A program made the position numbers and the translations under genes. Source: Liolophura sinensis (taxonomy: Eukaryota; Mollusca; Polyplacophora; Chitonida; Chitonidae). Taken from it: 64,000 bases of DNA. Position 1 is the first letter of the stretch; each line of letters begins with the position of its first letter. Below are positions 1 through 11,158 of this stretch, one piece after another. The stretch spans positions 10,897,504 through 10,961,503 of the forward strand of contig NC_088298.1 in assembly GCF_032854445.1 (NCBI RefSeq). The letters run 5' to 3'. The notes under the pieces are model-generated. The model was given only the letters and a program-made list of their open reading frames with translations. It ran no database searches and was not told the origin of the DNA.

Positions 1-360
1 AGTGAGTGCTTGGGGTTTAACATCATACTCAACAATTTTTCAGTCATATGACGACAAAGGAATCATTAGGGTGCATGTACGTGTAATGTGCCTCCTTGTT
101 GCAGGACGGATTTCCACCGCTCTTTTATTTAGTGCTGCTTCACTGAGACGACTTACCGAAGGCAAGTAAGACGCCCCGCCCGAGCCATTATACTGATACG
201 GGTCAACCTGTCGTTGCACTATCCCCTTCATTCTGAACGCCATGCGAGGAAGTTACAACTTCCTCTTTTAAAGTCTTAGGTGTGACTCGATCAAGGATTG
301 ATCCTGGATCTACCGGTCCCGAAGCGGACGCTCTACCAACTGTGCTATCCGGGCCGGTTG
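1..360 (-). mobile_element. SINE-B (tRNA-derived, (ACTC)n tail), running off the left edge
   Basis: Read on the minus strand, the element starts near 360 with a tRNA-like head: A box TAGCACAGTTGG and B-box-like GGATCAATCC. It ends in a CACT/ACTC tail (AGTGAGTG at base 1). Further copies lie at 21103-21435, 35262-35560, 41172-41365 and 51190-51480, so the family is interspersed. The small frames inside it are not genes. Confidence 0.8.
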
Positions 361-512
361 TTCTTAATTTGACTTTGGAGACAAAACTGCATTGGTTGGA
401 TTTACTGATTTCAGGGTTTCACAAAAAGTGTAATTTTATCAGTCTACACCAAATAATGCCATCAAAACATGCTTGAATAAATACCTTGCAAACCTGTGAA
501 ATGGTTGAAGAA
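357..512 (+). mobile_element. Inverted-repeat element family C, partial
   Basis: A 156-base stretch that includes TTTGGAGACAAAACTGCATTGG and TAATTTTATCAGTCTACACC in separate parts and ends GGTTGAAGAAT. It matches the elements at 19674-19872, 37984-38168 and 59106-59321. The left end is fused to SINE-B. Confidence 0.55.
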
Positions 513-733
513 TGACAGTACATGAATAAGGGTAGTGGGAAGTCCCTGACTCGCACTTGACATGTAGATTTACATGGTATGTTTATGAAAGACAAACGTT
601 TATGAAAGACAAATTGAACATTGAAAGTGTGGTAAATCTGGATACTCACTCTCCATGTGTGCAAGGCCAAAATTATATTGAATTTCCACCTTGTTTGACA
701 GCAATTGAGAATTTTCTGTGGTGTATTTTGTAG

Positions 734-834
734 TGCTGTCCATGGGTTTCGGGGAGCAAGAGGCAAGGTTGGCCCTGAGGGCTACTAATGGTCAGGTGGA
801 CACAGCGATAACCCACATCATGAAGCGCAGAGAG
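734..834 (+). CDS. NUB1: NUB1 exon with UBA1
   Basis: The acceptor is TTTTGTAG before 734 and the donor is GAG|GTGAGG at 834/835. It encodes LSMGFGEQEARLALRATNG followed by QVDTAITHIMKRRE, a UBA fold with its MGF loop. The first two bases complete a codon from an exon left of the window. The following intron starts directly with a minisatellite. Confidence 0.85.
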
Positions 835-3800
835 GTGAGGTGTAAATCTGACGGGAGTGTGTGAGGTGTAAACACGGAGATGGGAGTGTGTGAGGTGTAA
901 ACACGGAGCTGGAGTGTGTGAAGTGTAAACATGGAGCTGTGAGTGTGTGAGGTGTAAATCTTGGGGGTGAGTGTTTGAAGTGTAACCATGAATATGAGAG
1001 TGGGTGAGGTGTAAATCAGGGACTGTGAATGTGTGAGGTGTAACCATGAAGATGAGAGTGTGTGAGGTGTAAACACTGATGAGAGTGTGTGAGGTGTAAA
1101 CACAAAGATGGGGGTGTATGAGTTGTAAACATGGAGCTGTGAGTGTATGAGGTGTAAATCTTGGGCTGTGAGTGTGTGAGGTGTAACTCTTGGGTGGTGA
1201 GTGTGTGAAGTGTAGCCATGAAGATGGGAGATTGTGAGGTGTAAATCAGGGACTGTGAATGTGTTAGGTGTAACCATGAAGATGAGAGTGTGTGATGTGT
1301 AAACACAGAGATGAGAGTGTGTGAAGTGTAAACACAGAGATGAGAGTGTGTGAGGTGTAACCATAAGAATCTAAGTGTATGAGGTGTAAATCTGGGACTG
1401 AATATGTGAGGTGTAACGATAGTGTTGAGATTGTGAGAGGTGTAAACAATTGGGAGTAAACACGGAACTGGGGAGTGTGTGAGGTGTAAACATGAGATGG
1501 AAGTGTGTGAGGTGTAAACACAGATGAAAGAGTGTGAGGTGTAAACACAGAGATCAGAGAGTGTGAGGTGTAAATCTGGGGCTGTGAATGTGTGAGGTGT
1601 AACAACAGTGTTGGGATTGTGTGAGGTGTGAACACAATTGGGAGTTAACACAGAACTGGGGAGTGTGTGAGGTGTAAATGTGGAGATGGGAGTGTGTGAG
1701 GTGTTAACACAGAGATGAGAGTGTGTGAGGTGTAAACACAGAGATGAGATGGTGTGAGGTGTAAACACAGAGATAAGAGCGTGTGAGGTGCAAAACAGAG
1801 TTTTGGGATTGTGTGAGGAGTGAACACAATTGGGAGTAAAAAACAGATAAACACAGATATGGGAGTGTGTGAGGTATAAACACAGAGATGAGAGAATGAG
1901 GTTCAAAACACAGAGTTCGGGGTGTGTGAGGTATAAACATGGAGATGGGAGTGTGTGAGGTGTAAACACAGGTGGAAGTGTGTGAGGTGTAAACACAGAA
2001 GTGGGAGTGTGTGAGGTGTAAACACAGAGATGGGAGTGTGTGAGGTGTAAACATGGATGAGAGAGTGTGAGGTGCAAACAGAGATGGGAGTGTGTGAGGT
2101 GTAAACACAGATGGGAGTATGTGAGTGTGTGAAGTGTAAACACAGATGGGAGTGTGTGAGGTGTAAACACAGAGATGGGAGTGTGTGAGGTGTAAACACA
2201 GAAATGGGAGTGTGTGAGGTGTAAACATGAGGAAGCTTTTATTTCCAAAGTAGTCAGCAATTTTTTTTAAATGTTGAATTTATTTTCAAAAAGGTGGTGT
2301 TTATTTCAAATTTTGTCTAGAAAGGGTGGACAGGAATTTCACCAATGAAGAAGAGATAGATTAGAGGATGAGGAAATGTACCCAACTTTTAGGATGAAGA
2401 TATTCAAAGAATTCAGAAGCATTTAAAAAAACGGGCAGTGACCTTTAGGACTTCACCTACAATGCGGTCCGTCAGTTTTTCCCCCAGCAACCGCGTAATA
2501 ATTTGGGAGAAGTGTATTACATTTACATGTAGCTACATTTTTACTAAATTTACAGGAAAAGGAGGCAAGAAAAAGAAAAGAGAAGGAAGAGCGAGAAAAA
2601 TTATCAGCTGGGAGAAAGCTAGGAAAAACTGCTGATGGTCAATGGTAAGAGCTTTAATACTGTTTTCAGTTTGTACATCTACACATTGCTGCAGGGCTGA
2701 TGCTTTATTTGATATGTCTGTCCATTATTGGACTGGTTAAATAAGGGCCACCAAGAAAATGAATTTTTAGTATTAGCTTTTCAAGACTGAAGCAACTGAA
2801 GCTGTCATTGGTGAGTTCCAGCAACATGGGATGTTGTACAGTTTTGTCTGATTCTAATGATATATCTAATATAAACGGATGTTCACATGATATGCAGATC
2901 ACATGACCAAGACAAGTGTCAATATGGGCGAAGGTTGATGGCTGTGCGGCGATGCCCAGATATTATAAGTCATATAGAGTGTTGAAACCCTTTTCCACAC
3001 GCAGATAAAGATTTTGTCCCTCCAGTATTTATATGTGTAAGTCTGAGCTAAGAAACACTAGCTGTGTCGACTGCAGAAAGCATCGGTAGAGTAGCGTGAC
3101 GTCACAGTGACGCGCCCTGGTATGCAGCATCACAAAGAAAAGTGACATCAGCCTGCAAAGTAATTAGATGTGCAGGATATAAATTTAGCGTCACAAATGA
3201 TGAGAAAAATGATGTTAGCCTGTGCAGTAATTCAGCTTCGCGGGGTATAAATCTCATATAACCCTTCTGGGCATGGCCTGCAGCTCTGACAAATGTATGT
3301 CAATATTTTAACCTGCCTCATCAGGCAATGGCAATTGAGAATCGCGGACAAAATATTGTACCTTTGGGTTGGGGCAGTATTGTACCTGTGGCCCGCTAAG
3401 ACTGATTAGGAGCATGAAATTGTATGTACATGCACTGTAAATTCTAAATTACAAATATGACTAGCAACGTATATCTCGCAATTTGAAAACATTATTCACA
3501 ATATTTTGAAAATATGTTGTTCAGTTAAGGTTGTAGACATAACTTCAAAGAAATGATAGAATAACCTGCTCAGATCAGATAACACTCCTCTCATTACATG
3601 GCAAAACATGCATTATGTTTGTAGACAAAATTGTCGACGATTTAGGGTATGTTGTGTACATGGGTGAAATTCCATATGCAGTAATAAGTTAATTTATGGC
3701 TAGTACTCACCCAAATCCTGTTTTCTGTTGTGTTTATATTCTCCCCATCATCTTAATTCTAGAACCAGTCCTGTTAGTTAACATGTCACTTAACATGTGC

Positions 3801-6800
3801 AGTATTTTTTGCGATGTATCAGAGGAATTGCGTATTGAGTTTGGTTGTTCCTGTACCAGTACATATGTGTGCCCTGAAAACGGCAGGGCTTGTTTACAAC
3901 ATGTGCATCTGTATAAACAATAGTTGCCTAAGGACATGTATATTATACCTGTTTATACCAGTATAGCTTTGATAAGTTGATAAACACTAACTAACCCATG
4001 AGCTTAACAGCATTTGTTTAACCATTTGTGAATGTGTATCATGGATTTGCGTAATCTTTTGTTTTATGTTGTATACATAATATGGTAAAACGTTTCTTAT
4101 TTAGTGATATTTTCACCCACTCTCGTGACCCACACTGTGTCCTTCTATGTAGGGTAAATGTTGACACTTTCAACATGTTGCTGTCAATGGGGTTCAAGAA
4201 GGGGGCCTCCAGAGAAGCTTTACGCCAAGCCAATAACAACTTATCTTCAGCCTTGGAGGTAAGCCTGTATGTACATCTATATGGTATAATGCACAGATGT
4301 ATACACATACACTGAAAACCTGTGTATGTGCCAAAGGGTAATGTGTACAAAAATGACAACTTCCATATGGTTTGTTTTCATAAATGTGTGTTCCTTCCAG
4401 TCTGTAAACCTGACCTATTTATACATGCACAGTGTGTGTGTGTGTGTGTGTGTGTCTGTGTGAAATGTCAGCAGGGCCCTGGTTGTTCAAAACTGGTTTA
4501 AGACTTAATACCAGATTTAAGGTTACCCCAAGTCTTCAATTTTGTACTTAGCCTAAAAAAAATTCTGTAACATTATATGAAATATGAACTAAAACTGCTG
4601 CTATGTACACTTTGACTTTGGAGAACAACATTAGCTGCTGAGTTTGGCTAAAATTTGAAATATTTAAAATGACTTAATAGCCAGTATTAGCTAATACACT
4701 TTGGAACAACTAGGTATACAATGTAATAAATCTCATTCATAAATGTACATGGATTATATACACTTGGCTTCCAAAGAAGTAAAAGTTCTCTTTTATCATT
4801 TCAAAAACCATTCACTGCCTCATGTTTCAAGTATGTTCTCGCCATGATATTGCTGAAATATTGCCGATGTGGCGTTAATCCATAATCATTCATTCATTCC
4901 AAAGACGTACAGACACATTACTGTTTGTGAATGTTTTTTCCTGTCCTAGAAGGTGATTAATCCTGTGTTTGAATCAGATTTGTTAGCTTGATATACATGT
5001 GTGTAGCCAGTAAGTGCTTTTTGCATGTAAGCCAGTGAGGCCCCTTTTGTAGGAGAAAGACAAATAGTCAAGTGTGATCAAATTCCCCCTCTCACTTCAG
5101 CATCTGACGGAAATGTGCAGGATGGGAGGGATTCTTTGAGTATATAGGCCGAAGCCTTGAGGGGTAACCTCCAACCGTGGATGGTCACCTGAGGCACTGC
5201 CCTCCCATCGTTTACTACCAACAGACTGTGCTCTGCCCTTTCCTAAGATAGGGATGCTGAGGTGTGCTTTGGCTTGTTTAGGCCATGGTACCGGATGTGA
5301 ATTCTCGTTTTATACATGCATGTCTCCTGACCGCATGATAGAATATGCATGGTTACCCCAAAAAGGGTTAAGGCCATGTGAATCTACATGTTTTGTGGAC
5401 AGAGAATATTCCTGAAATTCTGTGAAACATCTGTCATTTAACCACTTTATAAATAAACGTAACTAGCTGTATGTGTGTGGGTGCCTGCATGATGATAATT
5501 GCCCTGATCAGCCTGCATGTCACGAACAGCAGCTTTAGGATGGCAATCGCTTGAGGATCTGGGCCCAGTTTCATGAAGAGAGCTTCATGAAGACGACGTA
5601 ACGCCTACAGTACTGGTTGCCATTATAGCTAAGTGAGCAAAACGTTCAGAGTGCTTCGTGAAACCGGGCTCAGGCCCCTGATCAGTGATGTCAGATATTT
5701 GAATTCATCCGTTTTTATTTCAGCTACTAAGTGAGGAGGTGTGTCTGGTATCTGGTGAAGATCTGGTTTACTCTGGGCACTCCGGCCCCAGGATCACAAA
5801 GTGATCTTAGACTTTATAACTCAATATTTCTAATCGTTTTAAAATTGTTATTTTTTACGGGTCAAAATAACAAGGTTGCAAGGTCAAAATATTGCTTGAC
5901 AATGTAAATTCTGGGTAAATCTTTATATAACAAATTTAAGATAACAGAAGGGAACAGAAGATCGCTTCATGAAGGCCTGGAAACCACTGCCCATAAAATT
6001 AACTGACCACCGTCATATATTAACATAATTAAGTGAAAACTTCTAGACTTTGACATCAACATCAGTCAATCAATCAATCAGTCAATCAACATATGTATGT
6101 CTCCTGCAGGTGTTGCAGAATCACCCAGAGCTCCTCTCACTGCCAGACCCTGACCTTGATCTCAGTCAGGTCATCATCACTGACGACATGCTGAGCCAGG
6201 TGTGTGTGTGATACATTCATGCATGTACATAACCACATCTTAAAGAGTACAATCTAAACTTCACTTGGATGTCACGTTTAACTCACAGGTTTAAAGGTGG
6301 AAACATGCATACATTTAGTGTAGAAAACTGATATATCTGCTGAGAAGGACCAGCATTTCCATCAGTGGTTCAGGGGAAAAGATACTGGAGATATTCATCG
6401 TGTTTTATCTCTCGGTAGATTTTTTTTGTCAGTCATAGTCTGAGATGTATGTAATGTGACAAAGAAAATGGCACAAAATGGCCATCATATTTGTTCTGTT
6501 TTGTTCTATTCCACATGTTTGATACAAATGAATTTAAAAACATTGAGTAGATTTGTTTAAACGGTATCAAATACACATCCCAGACGTCAACACACTGAGC
6601 AGATGTTAAAACTTAAAAAATCCACATCGCAGGCTTAAACACACTGAGCAGATTTGAAGACATACAAAAAACACACCTGTACAGGCAATGCAGGTGAGTC
6701 TTTATAGGAATTTTAGAACATTTGCCCATGGAAGTTATATTGCCACAAGGCAAAGTAAATTAATCATTAGTTTAAATTTAGAAATTAGTATCACTGCGAT

Positions 6801-9501
6801 TTACATTATACAGTATAATGAAGATAGGTGATGTGCCCTCAATCTTCTGATGTCATATAAGTGAAATATTCTGGAGTATGGTGTAAAAGACCAATCAAGT
6901 ATAAATAACTCCAGTTCATGCTGTCCCCTCATTTCATGGCAGGTCACCAGCATGGGATTTGACCTGGATGTATCGCGCCAGGCTCTCCAGTGGTTTGGGG
7001 GCTCCGTCCAGCAGGCGATTGATGAGCTATTGAGGACGGGAGGAGTGCTGCTGGTGTCCTCCCCATCATCCTCATCCTCATCCTCGGGATCCTCCTCAGG
7101 ATCAGCCTCATCCTCGTCCTCACAACCAGGTATATATGTATATATGCCTATCAATGCATTAGACTGACTTATACTGCTACTTTGGTCCCATGAGAAACCA
7201 GGCAGTAGTGTTAAAATATGAAGGAAATCCTATGGAACAGAACTATAGCAGCAGGGCTCAAAATGATTTAAGATTAATAACACACTGTTTAATCCCTTGA
7301 AGTGAAGAGTCCTCAAAAACGAAAGCTTCGGGAGTATTTTCCTGATGTGACGTGATAGTATTTCTTATGTGATGATTAATCATGCAACTCAGTTGGTTAG
7401 CGCGTTAGTGTGGTGTAATGACCCAGGAGCCTCTCACCAATATGGTCGCTGTGAGTTCCAGTCCAGCTCATGCTGGCTGTACATGGGAAGGTCTGCTAAC
7501 AACCTATCGATGGTTGTGGGTTTCCCTGGGGTTCTGTCAGGTTTTCTCCCACCATAATGCCAGCCACCGTTGTATAAGTAAAATATTCTTGAGTATGGTG
7601 TAAAACACCAATCAAATAAATAAATAAATAAATGAGTCATGCAGATGTGAGTAAGATATTTGTACTTGAATGACTTCATGTGCATACAACATGATTTGTG
7701 GCTATACGCCAGTGATGGCTGACACCTAGCGTTCTTTCATGATGCCACAATGGGAAAAATTGGAAACTACAGAAAACTTTTGTTTCTGTATTATCCTCCA
7801 ATACTAACAACAGCAGTTTTAAAGCATTTTTTAATGTATTTTTTAACAATTTAGGAAAGCAATTCAGATTATCTTGATTCTTATAATTTAATCCTGCTTT
7901 TAAGGTCTTGACACTGGAGTAACTCTTTAATGATTCTGGGAAAAACATTCCTAATCACTGTTCTTCAGTAGACTCAAATATGATGGTGAAACCTTGCTTT
8001 TTGGGTACATTATCTCTGCAAATTAAAGTGTTGAGACATTTTTATATGCTCATCCTTAATGAAGGTCTGTCCCTTTGTCCATCCATAGATTTCGGGTACT
8101 GCCATGTCTATAGAACTGCTTCACTTAAAGAGTTACGTTACACACACCTAATGACTCCTCGTCATCACATGGCTAAAAAATTGTTAAGTACGACGTTAAA
8201 CCCCAAGCATTCATTCATTCATGTAGAAGTTGTTCATATTTTGCCTCTACCTCTAGAGCAGAGGTCTATTGAAAATGAGTCACATTGCTTTAGAACTTTA
8301 GAGTAAAGTTCAGCATTTTTCAAGTGTCACATTTTGCTTGTTTCTGAACAATTTGTCCCCCTTATAGAGTCGCATAAGAGTTTTTTTTGTGAACTTAAAT
8401 TCATTTTTTTCTGAAGAACTAAAGTGTTGACATCAAAAGTTTCATTTCAGGGCATTTATGTTCTTCTGAAAATGTATTTATATATACCAAACTTTAGATG
8501 AAATACAGTGTATTAATAGACCCTTTTTGTGATTTATTAGTGTTTGATGTCAACATGGTATTTTAAGAAATATATCACCTAATAGTTTGAAATTGTGTGG
8601 GTGACCCTGGATATTTTGATCTCCAGCACCAAGCCATGCAGAAACTATTCGTTACATGGTTACTCAGTGATAGAGTACGAAAAATATATGGTTTCAGTAA
8701 CCCTTATGATGCCAAGCCCAATATGAAGGTTACCTGACACCATATATTTCCATATCCGATCACTAAGTAACCATGTAATGAATTTATCCTGCAAGGACAC
8801 ATCAATTCAGTGCAGAAGATCGATGTGTAGGTGTACCAGAGATGTGACCATTGTATTCACAACCCAACAAAGGGAGATAACCTACTCAACAGACACATTT
8901 GCCCTTGTCAGCAGGATTCAAGAATATATCTGTACCCCACGTGACCGTTTTGTCTGATGCAGGATAAATGTATATACATGAACATGTAACGTATGGGTTT
9001 GATATTATATTCACTTGTATATTGAGGTTTCGAACATCATTTTTGAAGTAAGGCCTTGTTGAAAAATTCTCTTTGCCAATCTACAACCTTTTTGACCTTT
9101 AAAGCACTTTTTGGTGGAATTTATGCACACAGTTACTTTGAAAATGACTCTAAAATGATTTGTTTGTGTCACTGAAATGCAAGCTTCATAAAACTTTGCA
9201 AATTATTTCTTTACCCCTGATAGTTCTCTCTGAATGTTACAAATATCAGTTCCAGAGATGGTTGAAAAGGTTGAAGAATTAGGGTATGTCCTGGTGTGTC
9301 TTACAGAACATTGTTGTTTAAATATTCTCAGGGTCTTCATCACCTGTAAAATCCCCAGAACAGCTGAAGAGAGAACGAGAGGCCATTGAGACCATTATTC
9401 CTGATATCCCTGAAGACGAAGAAGATCATTTAGATGTCTCACTGGATGAGGAGTTCCAGGTTCTTCAGCAGTATAAGACATTACTTGAGAGCATCAGGTG
9501 A
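734..9501 (+). CDS. NUB1: NUB1-like protein (NEDD8 ultimate buster 1), 3' part of gene
   Basis: Six exons join in frame: 734-834, 2556-2644, 4153-4258, 6110-6199, 6943-7129, 9332-9501 (stop TGA 9499-9501), giving 246 codons; the family is about 600 residues, so the N-terminal part is left of the window. All junctions are AG/GT and phases match. The product has three UBA domains, each with an MGF or similar loop (exons 1, 3, 5), a charged Lys/Glu/Arg linker (exon 2), a Ser-rich stretch after UBA3 and an acidic tail ending LLESIR. This order is that of NUB1, a mainly nuclear adaptor that binds NEDD8 and FAT10 and hands them to the proteasome. The family call rests on remembered homology (ARLxLRAxxGxVDxAxTHI in UBA1), not on a search. 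Introns carry a 29-bp minisatellite, a SINE and inverted-repeat elements. Confidence 0.88.
838..2232 (+). repeat. 29-bp minisatellite starting at a NUB1 splice donor
   Basis: About 47 imperfect copies of a unit containing GTGTGAGGTGTAAACACAG AG-type sequence, with 25-33-base length variants. The first unit starts directly at the donor of exon 734-834 (GAG|GTGAGGTGTAAA). Each unit carries donor-like GTGAGG and GTGTAA. The frames of up to 414 residues on the minus strand are repeat artefacts rich in HTSHTP-type periodic peptides. Confidence 0.92.
2556..2644 (+). CDS. NUB1: NUB1 exon, charged linker
   Basis: The acceptor is TTTACAG before 2556 and the donor is TG|GTAAGA after 2644. It encodes EKEARKRKEKEEREK then LSAGRKLGKTADGQW, a probable charged helix linking UBA1 and UBA2. 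The split TG|G codon for Trp joins correctly to the exon at 4153. Confidence 0.85.
4153..4258 (+). CDS. NUB1: NUB1 exon with UBA2
   Basis: The acceptor is TATGTAG and the donor is GAG|GTAAGC. It encodes VNVDTFNMLLSMGFKKGAS followed by REALRQANNNLSSALE, a second UBA domain with an MGF loop. Confidence 0.88.
4432..4460. repeat. (TG)n microsatellite
   Basis: A run of TG dinucleotides in a NUB1 intron, next to the inverted-repeat element that follows. Confidence 0.9.
4478..4714. mobile_element. MITE-like element with TIRs
   Basis: The left end CCTGGTTGTTCAAAACTGG and the complement of the right end CCTAGTTGTTCCAAAGTG form terminal inverted repeats of about 14 bases. Inner sequence also mirrors (GACTTAATACCAG near the left, ACTTAATAGCCAG near the right). 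No coding capacity, about 237 bases. Confidence 0.6.
5561..5670. mobile_element. Short MITE-like inverted-repeat element
   Basis: The ends GGGCCCAGTTTCATGAAG and the complement of CTTCGTGAAACCGGGCT are inverted repeats around a roughly 75-base core. A related, diverged sequence occurs at about 48670-48800. Confidence 0.55.
5785..5980. mobile_element. MITE-like inverted-repeat element
   Basis: The left end GCCCCAGGATCACAAAGTGATC pairs with the right end GATCGCTTCATGAAGGCCTGG: the complement reads CCAGGCCTTCATGAAGCGATC. AT-rich core, no open frame of note. Confidence 0.5.
6110..6199 (+). CDS. NUB1: NUB1 exon, inter-UBA linker
   Basis: A 90-base phase-0 exon between CTCCTGCAG and CAG|GTGTGT. 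It encodes VLQNHPELLSLPDPDLDLSQ then VIITDDMLSQ, an acidic linker leading into UBA3. Confidence 0.85.
6853..6908 (+). mobile_element. SINE-A 3' end fragment
   Basis: Contains ATAAGTGAAATATTCTGGAG, a GTAAAA...ACCAATCAA motif and an AATAA tail, matching the 3' end of SINE-A. It sits about 35 bases before the UBA3 exon. Confidence 0.6.
6943..7129 (+). CDS. NUB1: NUB1 exon with UBA3 and Ser-rich stretch
   Basis: The acceptor is TCATGGCAG and the donor is CCAG|GTATAT. It encodes VTSMGFDLDVSRQALQWFGG then SVQQAIDELLRTGG, a third UBA domain, followed by about 25 residues that are nearly all Ser with Gly and Ala, from a TCC/TCA/TCG-rich stretch at about 7055-7120 that looks expandable. Confidence 0.88.
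7387..7636 (+). mobile_element. SINE-A (tRNA-derived, (AATA)n tail)
   Basis: The head ACTCAGTTGGTTAGCGCG is an A box and GAGTTCCAGTCCAGC is B-box-like. The 3' end is ACACCAATCAAATAAATAAA. Flanks repeat TCATGCA (7380-7386 and 7637-7643), a likely target duplication. The body is typical of the family: GGATGGTTGTGGGTTTCCC-like core and ATAAGTAAAATATTCTTGAG. Confidence 0.85.
8147..8222 (+). mobile_element. SINE-B 3' end fragment
   Basis: Contains CGTCATCACATGGCTAAAAA, TACGACGTTAAACCCCAAGC and an ATTC tail; this is the 3' end of SINE-B in plus orientation, in the NUB1 intron before the terminal exon. Confidence 0.6.
8648..8783. mobile_element. Long inverted repeat (MITE-like)
   Basis: The arms 8648-8706 and 8726-8783 are imperfect complements of about 58 bases: TTCGTTACATGGTTACTCAG in the left arm, and TTCATTACATGGTTACTTAG when the right arm is complemented. 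The loop is about 20 bases. The transcript would fold into a long hairpin. Confidence 0.7.
9332..9501 (+). CDS. NUB1: NUB1 terminal coding exon
   Basis: The acceptor is ATTCTCAG before 9332. It encodes a Lys/Glu segment, the acidic run IIPDIPEDEEDHLDVSLDEE, and ends FQVLQQYKTLLESIR before TGA at 9499-9501. The stop overlaps a donor-like CAG|GTGAAG, so read-through splicing is a minor alternative. The last part of this exon is repeated twice just downstream. Confidence 0.82.
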
Positions 9502-9717
9502 AGAGCTGGATCCGTATCCCTGAAGATGAAGATAATTTTGATGCTTCATAGGGCAAAGAATTCTAGGCTCCTCAGCAGTATAAAACATTACTTGAGAGCA
9601 TCAGGTGAAGAGCTGGATCCGTATCCCTGAAGATGAAGATCATTTTGATGCTTCACAGGGCAAAGAATTCTAGGCTCTTCAGAAGTATATATTAACTTTA
9701 CTTGAGAGCATCTTAAT
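9502..9717 (+). repeat. Two extra copies of the NUB1 terminal exon tail
   Basis: Two units of about 105-113 bases start with AGAGCTGGATCCGTATCCCTG, then GAAGATGAAGAT, a diverged inner part and CTTGAGAGCATC. They copy the last coding exon (ATCCCTGAAGACGAAGAAGA ... CTTGAGAGCATCAGGTGA). They lie after the stop, so in the 3' UTR or flank, and are diverged. Confidence 0.8.
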
Positions 9718-10302
9718 TTGAAGATTATTTTCTTAGTCCGAGTAATTAATAGGTAATGACTGTATTTGCCAACACGATTGTTTATTTAATACAACATGGA
9801 AAACAGTAAGCTAATGATGCTCTGTAACACTTAGACAAGAAAAGAAATTCTGAAATTGATAATGTGTAATTTTTCAGTATTAAATGTACGTGTAGATTTT
9901 GTTCCTTGTTCTGGTCATTTATCTGGTTCATGGTGAAGAGAGATTATATCAAATGTCGTGTTTAACTGTTATACACGTATCAGCCATGTTGTCAGTCCTT
10001 GGCAGCTGAAGCCCAGACAGATAAATAAATATATATGATTGTAATAATAATTAATGATGACAGCAGGTTTGTTTTTGTCTAACCAGAATTAAATACATTC
10101 AAATATCTTCATTCTAAGGTAGGCACAAGGTATCATATATTTCTAATGTTGAAAATTCCAGGTTGCTCATTCTTCGTTTTTGGTTTTTTTAACGTTTTTG
10201 GTTTTTGATGTTTTAATCATCAGAATAGATCTTCAAATAAATTTAATCAGTACCGTTAGTGTAAATTATTTTTTAGTTGACACCAAGTTTTTTTTTCTGC
10301 AC
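9718..10302. other. NUB1 3' flank, no feature
   Basis: AT-rich sequence with no exon-like open frame. It probably contains the NUB1 3' UTR end, but no poly(A) signal can be singled out among several AATAAA-like strings. Confidence 0.5.
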
Positions 10303-10425
10303 ATTCCTGGCAGACCTTTCCACATACGACCGGAAAGGAAGCCAGCATGAACTGGATTTGAACTCACGGCAGTCACATTAGTTCTGCTCTAGCACCCTCA
10401 CCATTAGGCCATGGAGGCCCCTTGG
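10303..10425 (-). mobile_element. SINE-A 5' half, diverged
   Basis: Contains TGGCAGACCTTTCCACATAC, GGAAGCCAGCATGAACTGGA, TTTGAACTCAC and a final GGAGGCCCC, the tRNA-side half of SINE-A in minus orientation; the tail half is missing. Confidence 0.65.
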
Positions 10426-10987
10426 TGTAAATGGCATCCAGTGATATTAATGTGGCCCTCAAAGCCCACCTTAGAATTCCAATATTTCAATTATGCATTT
10501 AATTCAAGTCTGATTTAATTACATGTCTGATGTGAAAAGCATCTGTAGAAGTTCCCGTGCCTGTCAATCGGTCAGTCAGTCCCCATTTACTGTTAATAAT
10601 GAAGGCTTCTGTCACCAGACATCTACTTACTGCCAGCTGCCAGATTTGTTGTGAATTTGCTTTTGTTCAACAAGGAAAAAACTAAGGAAAATGCACAATG
10701 CAAAACTAATTCTGTTTTAAAGTTACCTCTAATGTATCATGAATTTTTTTGGTGTGTTGAAAACTTTTCAACAGTTCTTGAAGCACGAGTTTGTCTGTAT
10801 ATGATTGAAGCATGAGTTTGTTTGTATATGACTGAGTATTTTGGTTCCGAAGGACAAACTTTGTATATCTAAAGTTTCAGAGGTGTACCTATTTTTGATG
10901 TACATATATAATATATGTTGTATGAATTTACTGCCATAGTATTAAAGTACTAAGTACACTGCTTTTAAAGACATTTATAGTTTCTTT

Positions 10988-11158
10988 TCTCATGCTGGCT
11001 TCCGCTCTGGCCGTAAGCGAGAAGGTCTGCCAACAACCTGTGGATGGCCGAGGGTTTCCCCGGGCTCTGCTTTCCTCCCACCATAAAGCTGGCCGATGTC
11101 GTATAAGTGAAATATTCTTGAGTACGGCGTAAAACACCAATCAAATAAATAAATAAAA
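10988..11158 (+). mobile_element. SINE-A, 5'-truncated, with target duplication
   Basis: Starts within the body (CATGCTGGCTTCCGCTCTGG) and ends in CAAATAAATAAATAA. Flanked by ATAGTTTCTTT at 10977-10987 and 11159-11169, an 11-base target site duplication. Confidence 0.85.

Noticed and set aside
1016-2260. 414-codon minus-strand frame of HTSHTP-like periodic peptide
   Set aside because: It lies wholly in a NUB1 intron minisatellite and its period follows the DNA unit; other frames over the same array are also open.
7380-7470. tRNA gene
   Set aside because: A and B box-like strings are those of SINE-A heads and the same sequence recurs many times; no cloverleaf with an intact acceptor stem follows.
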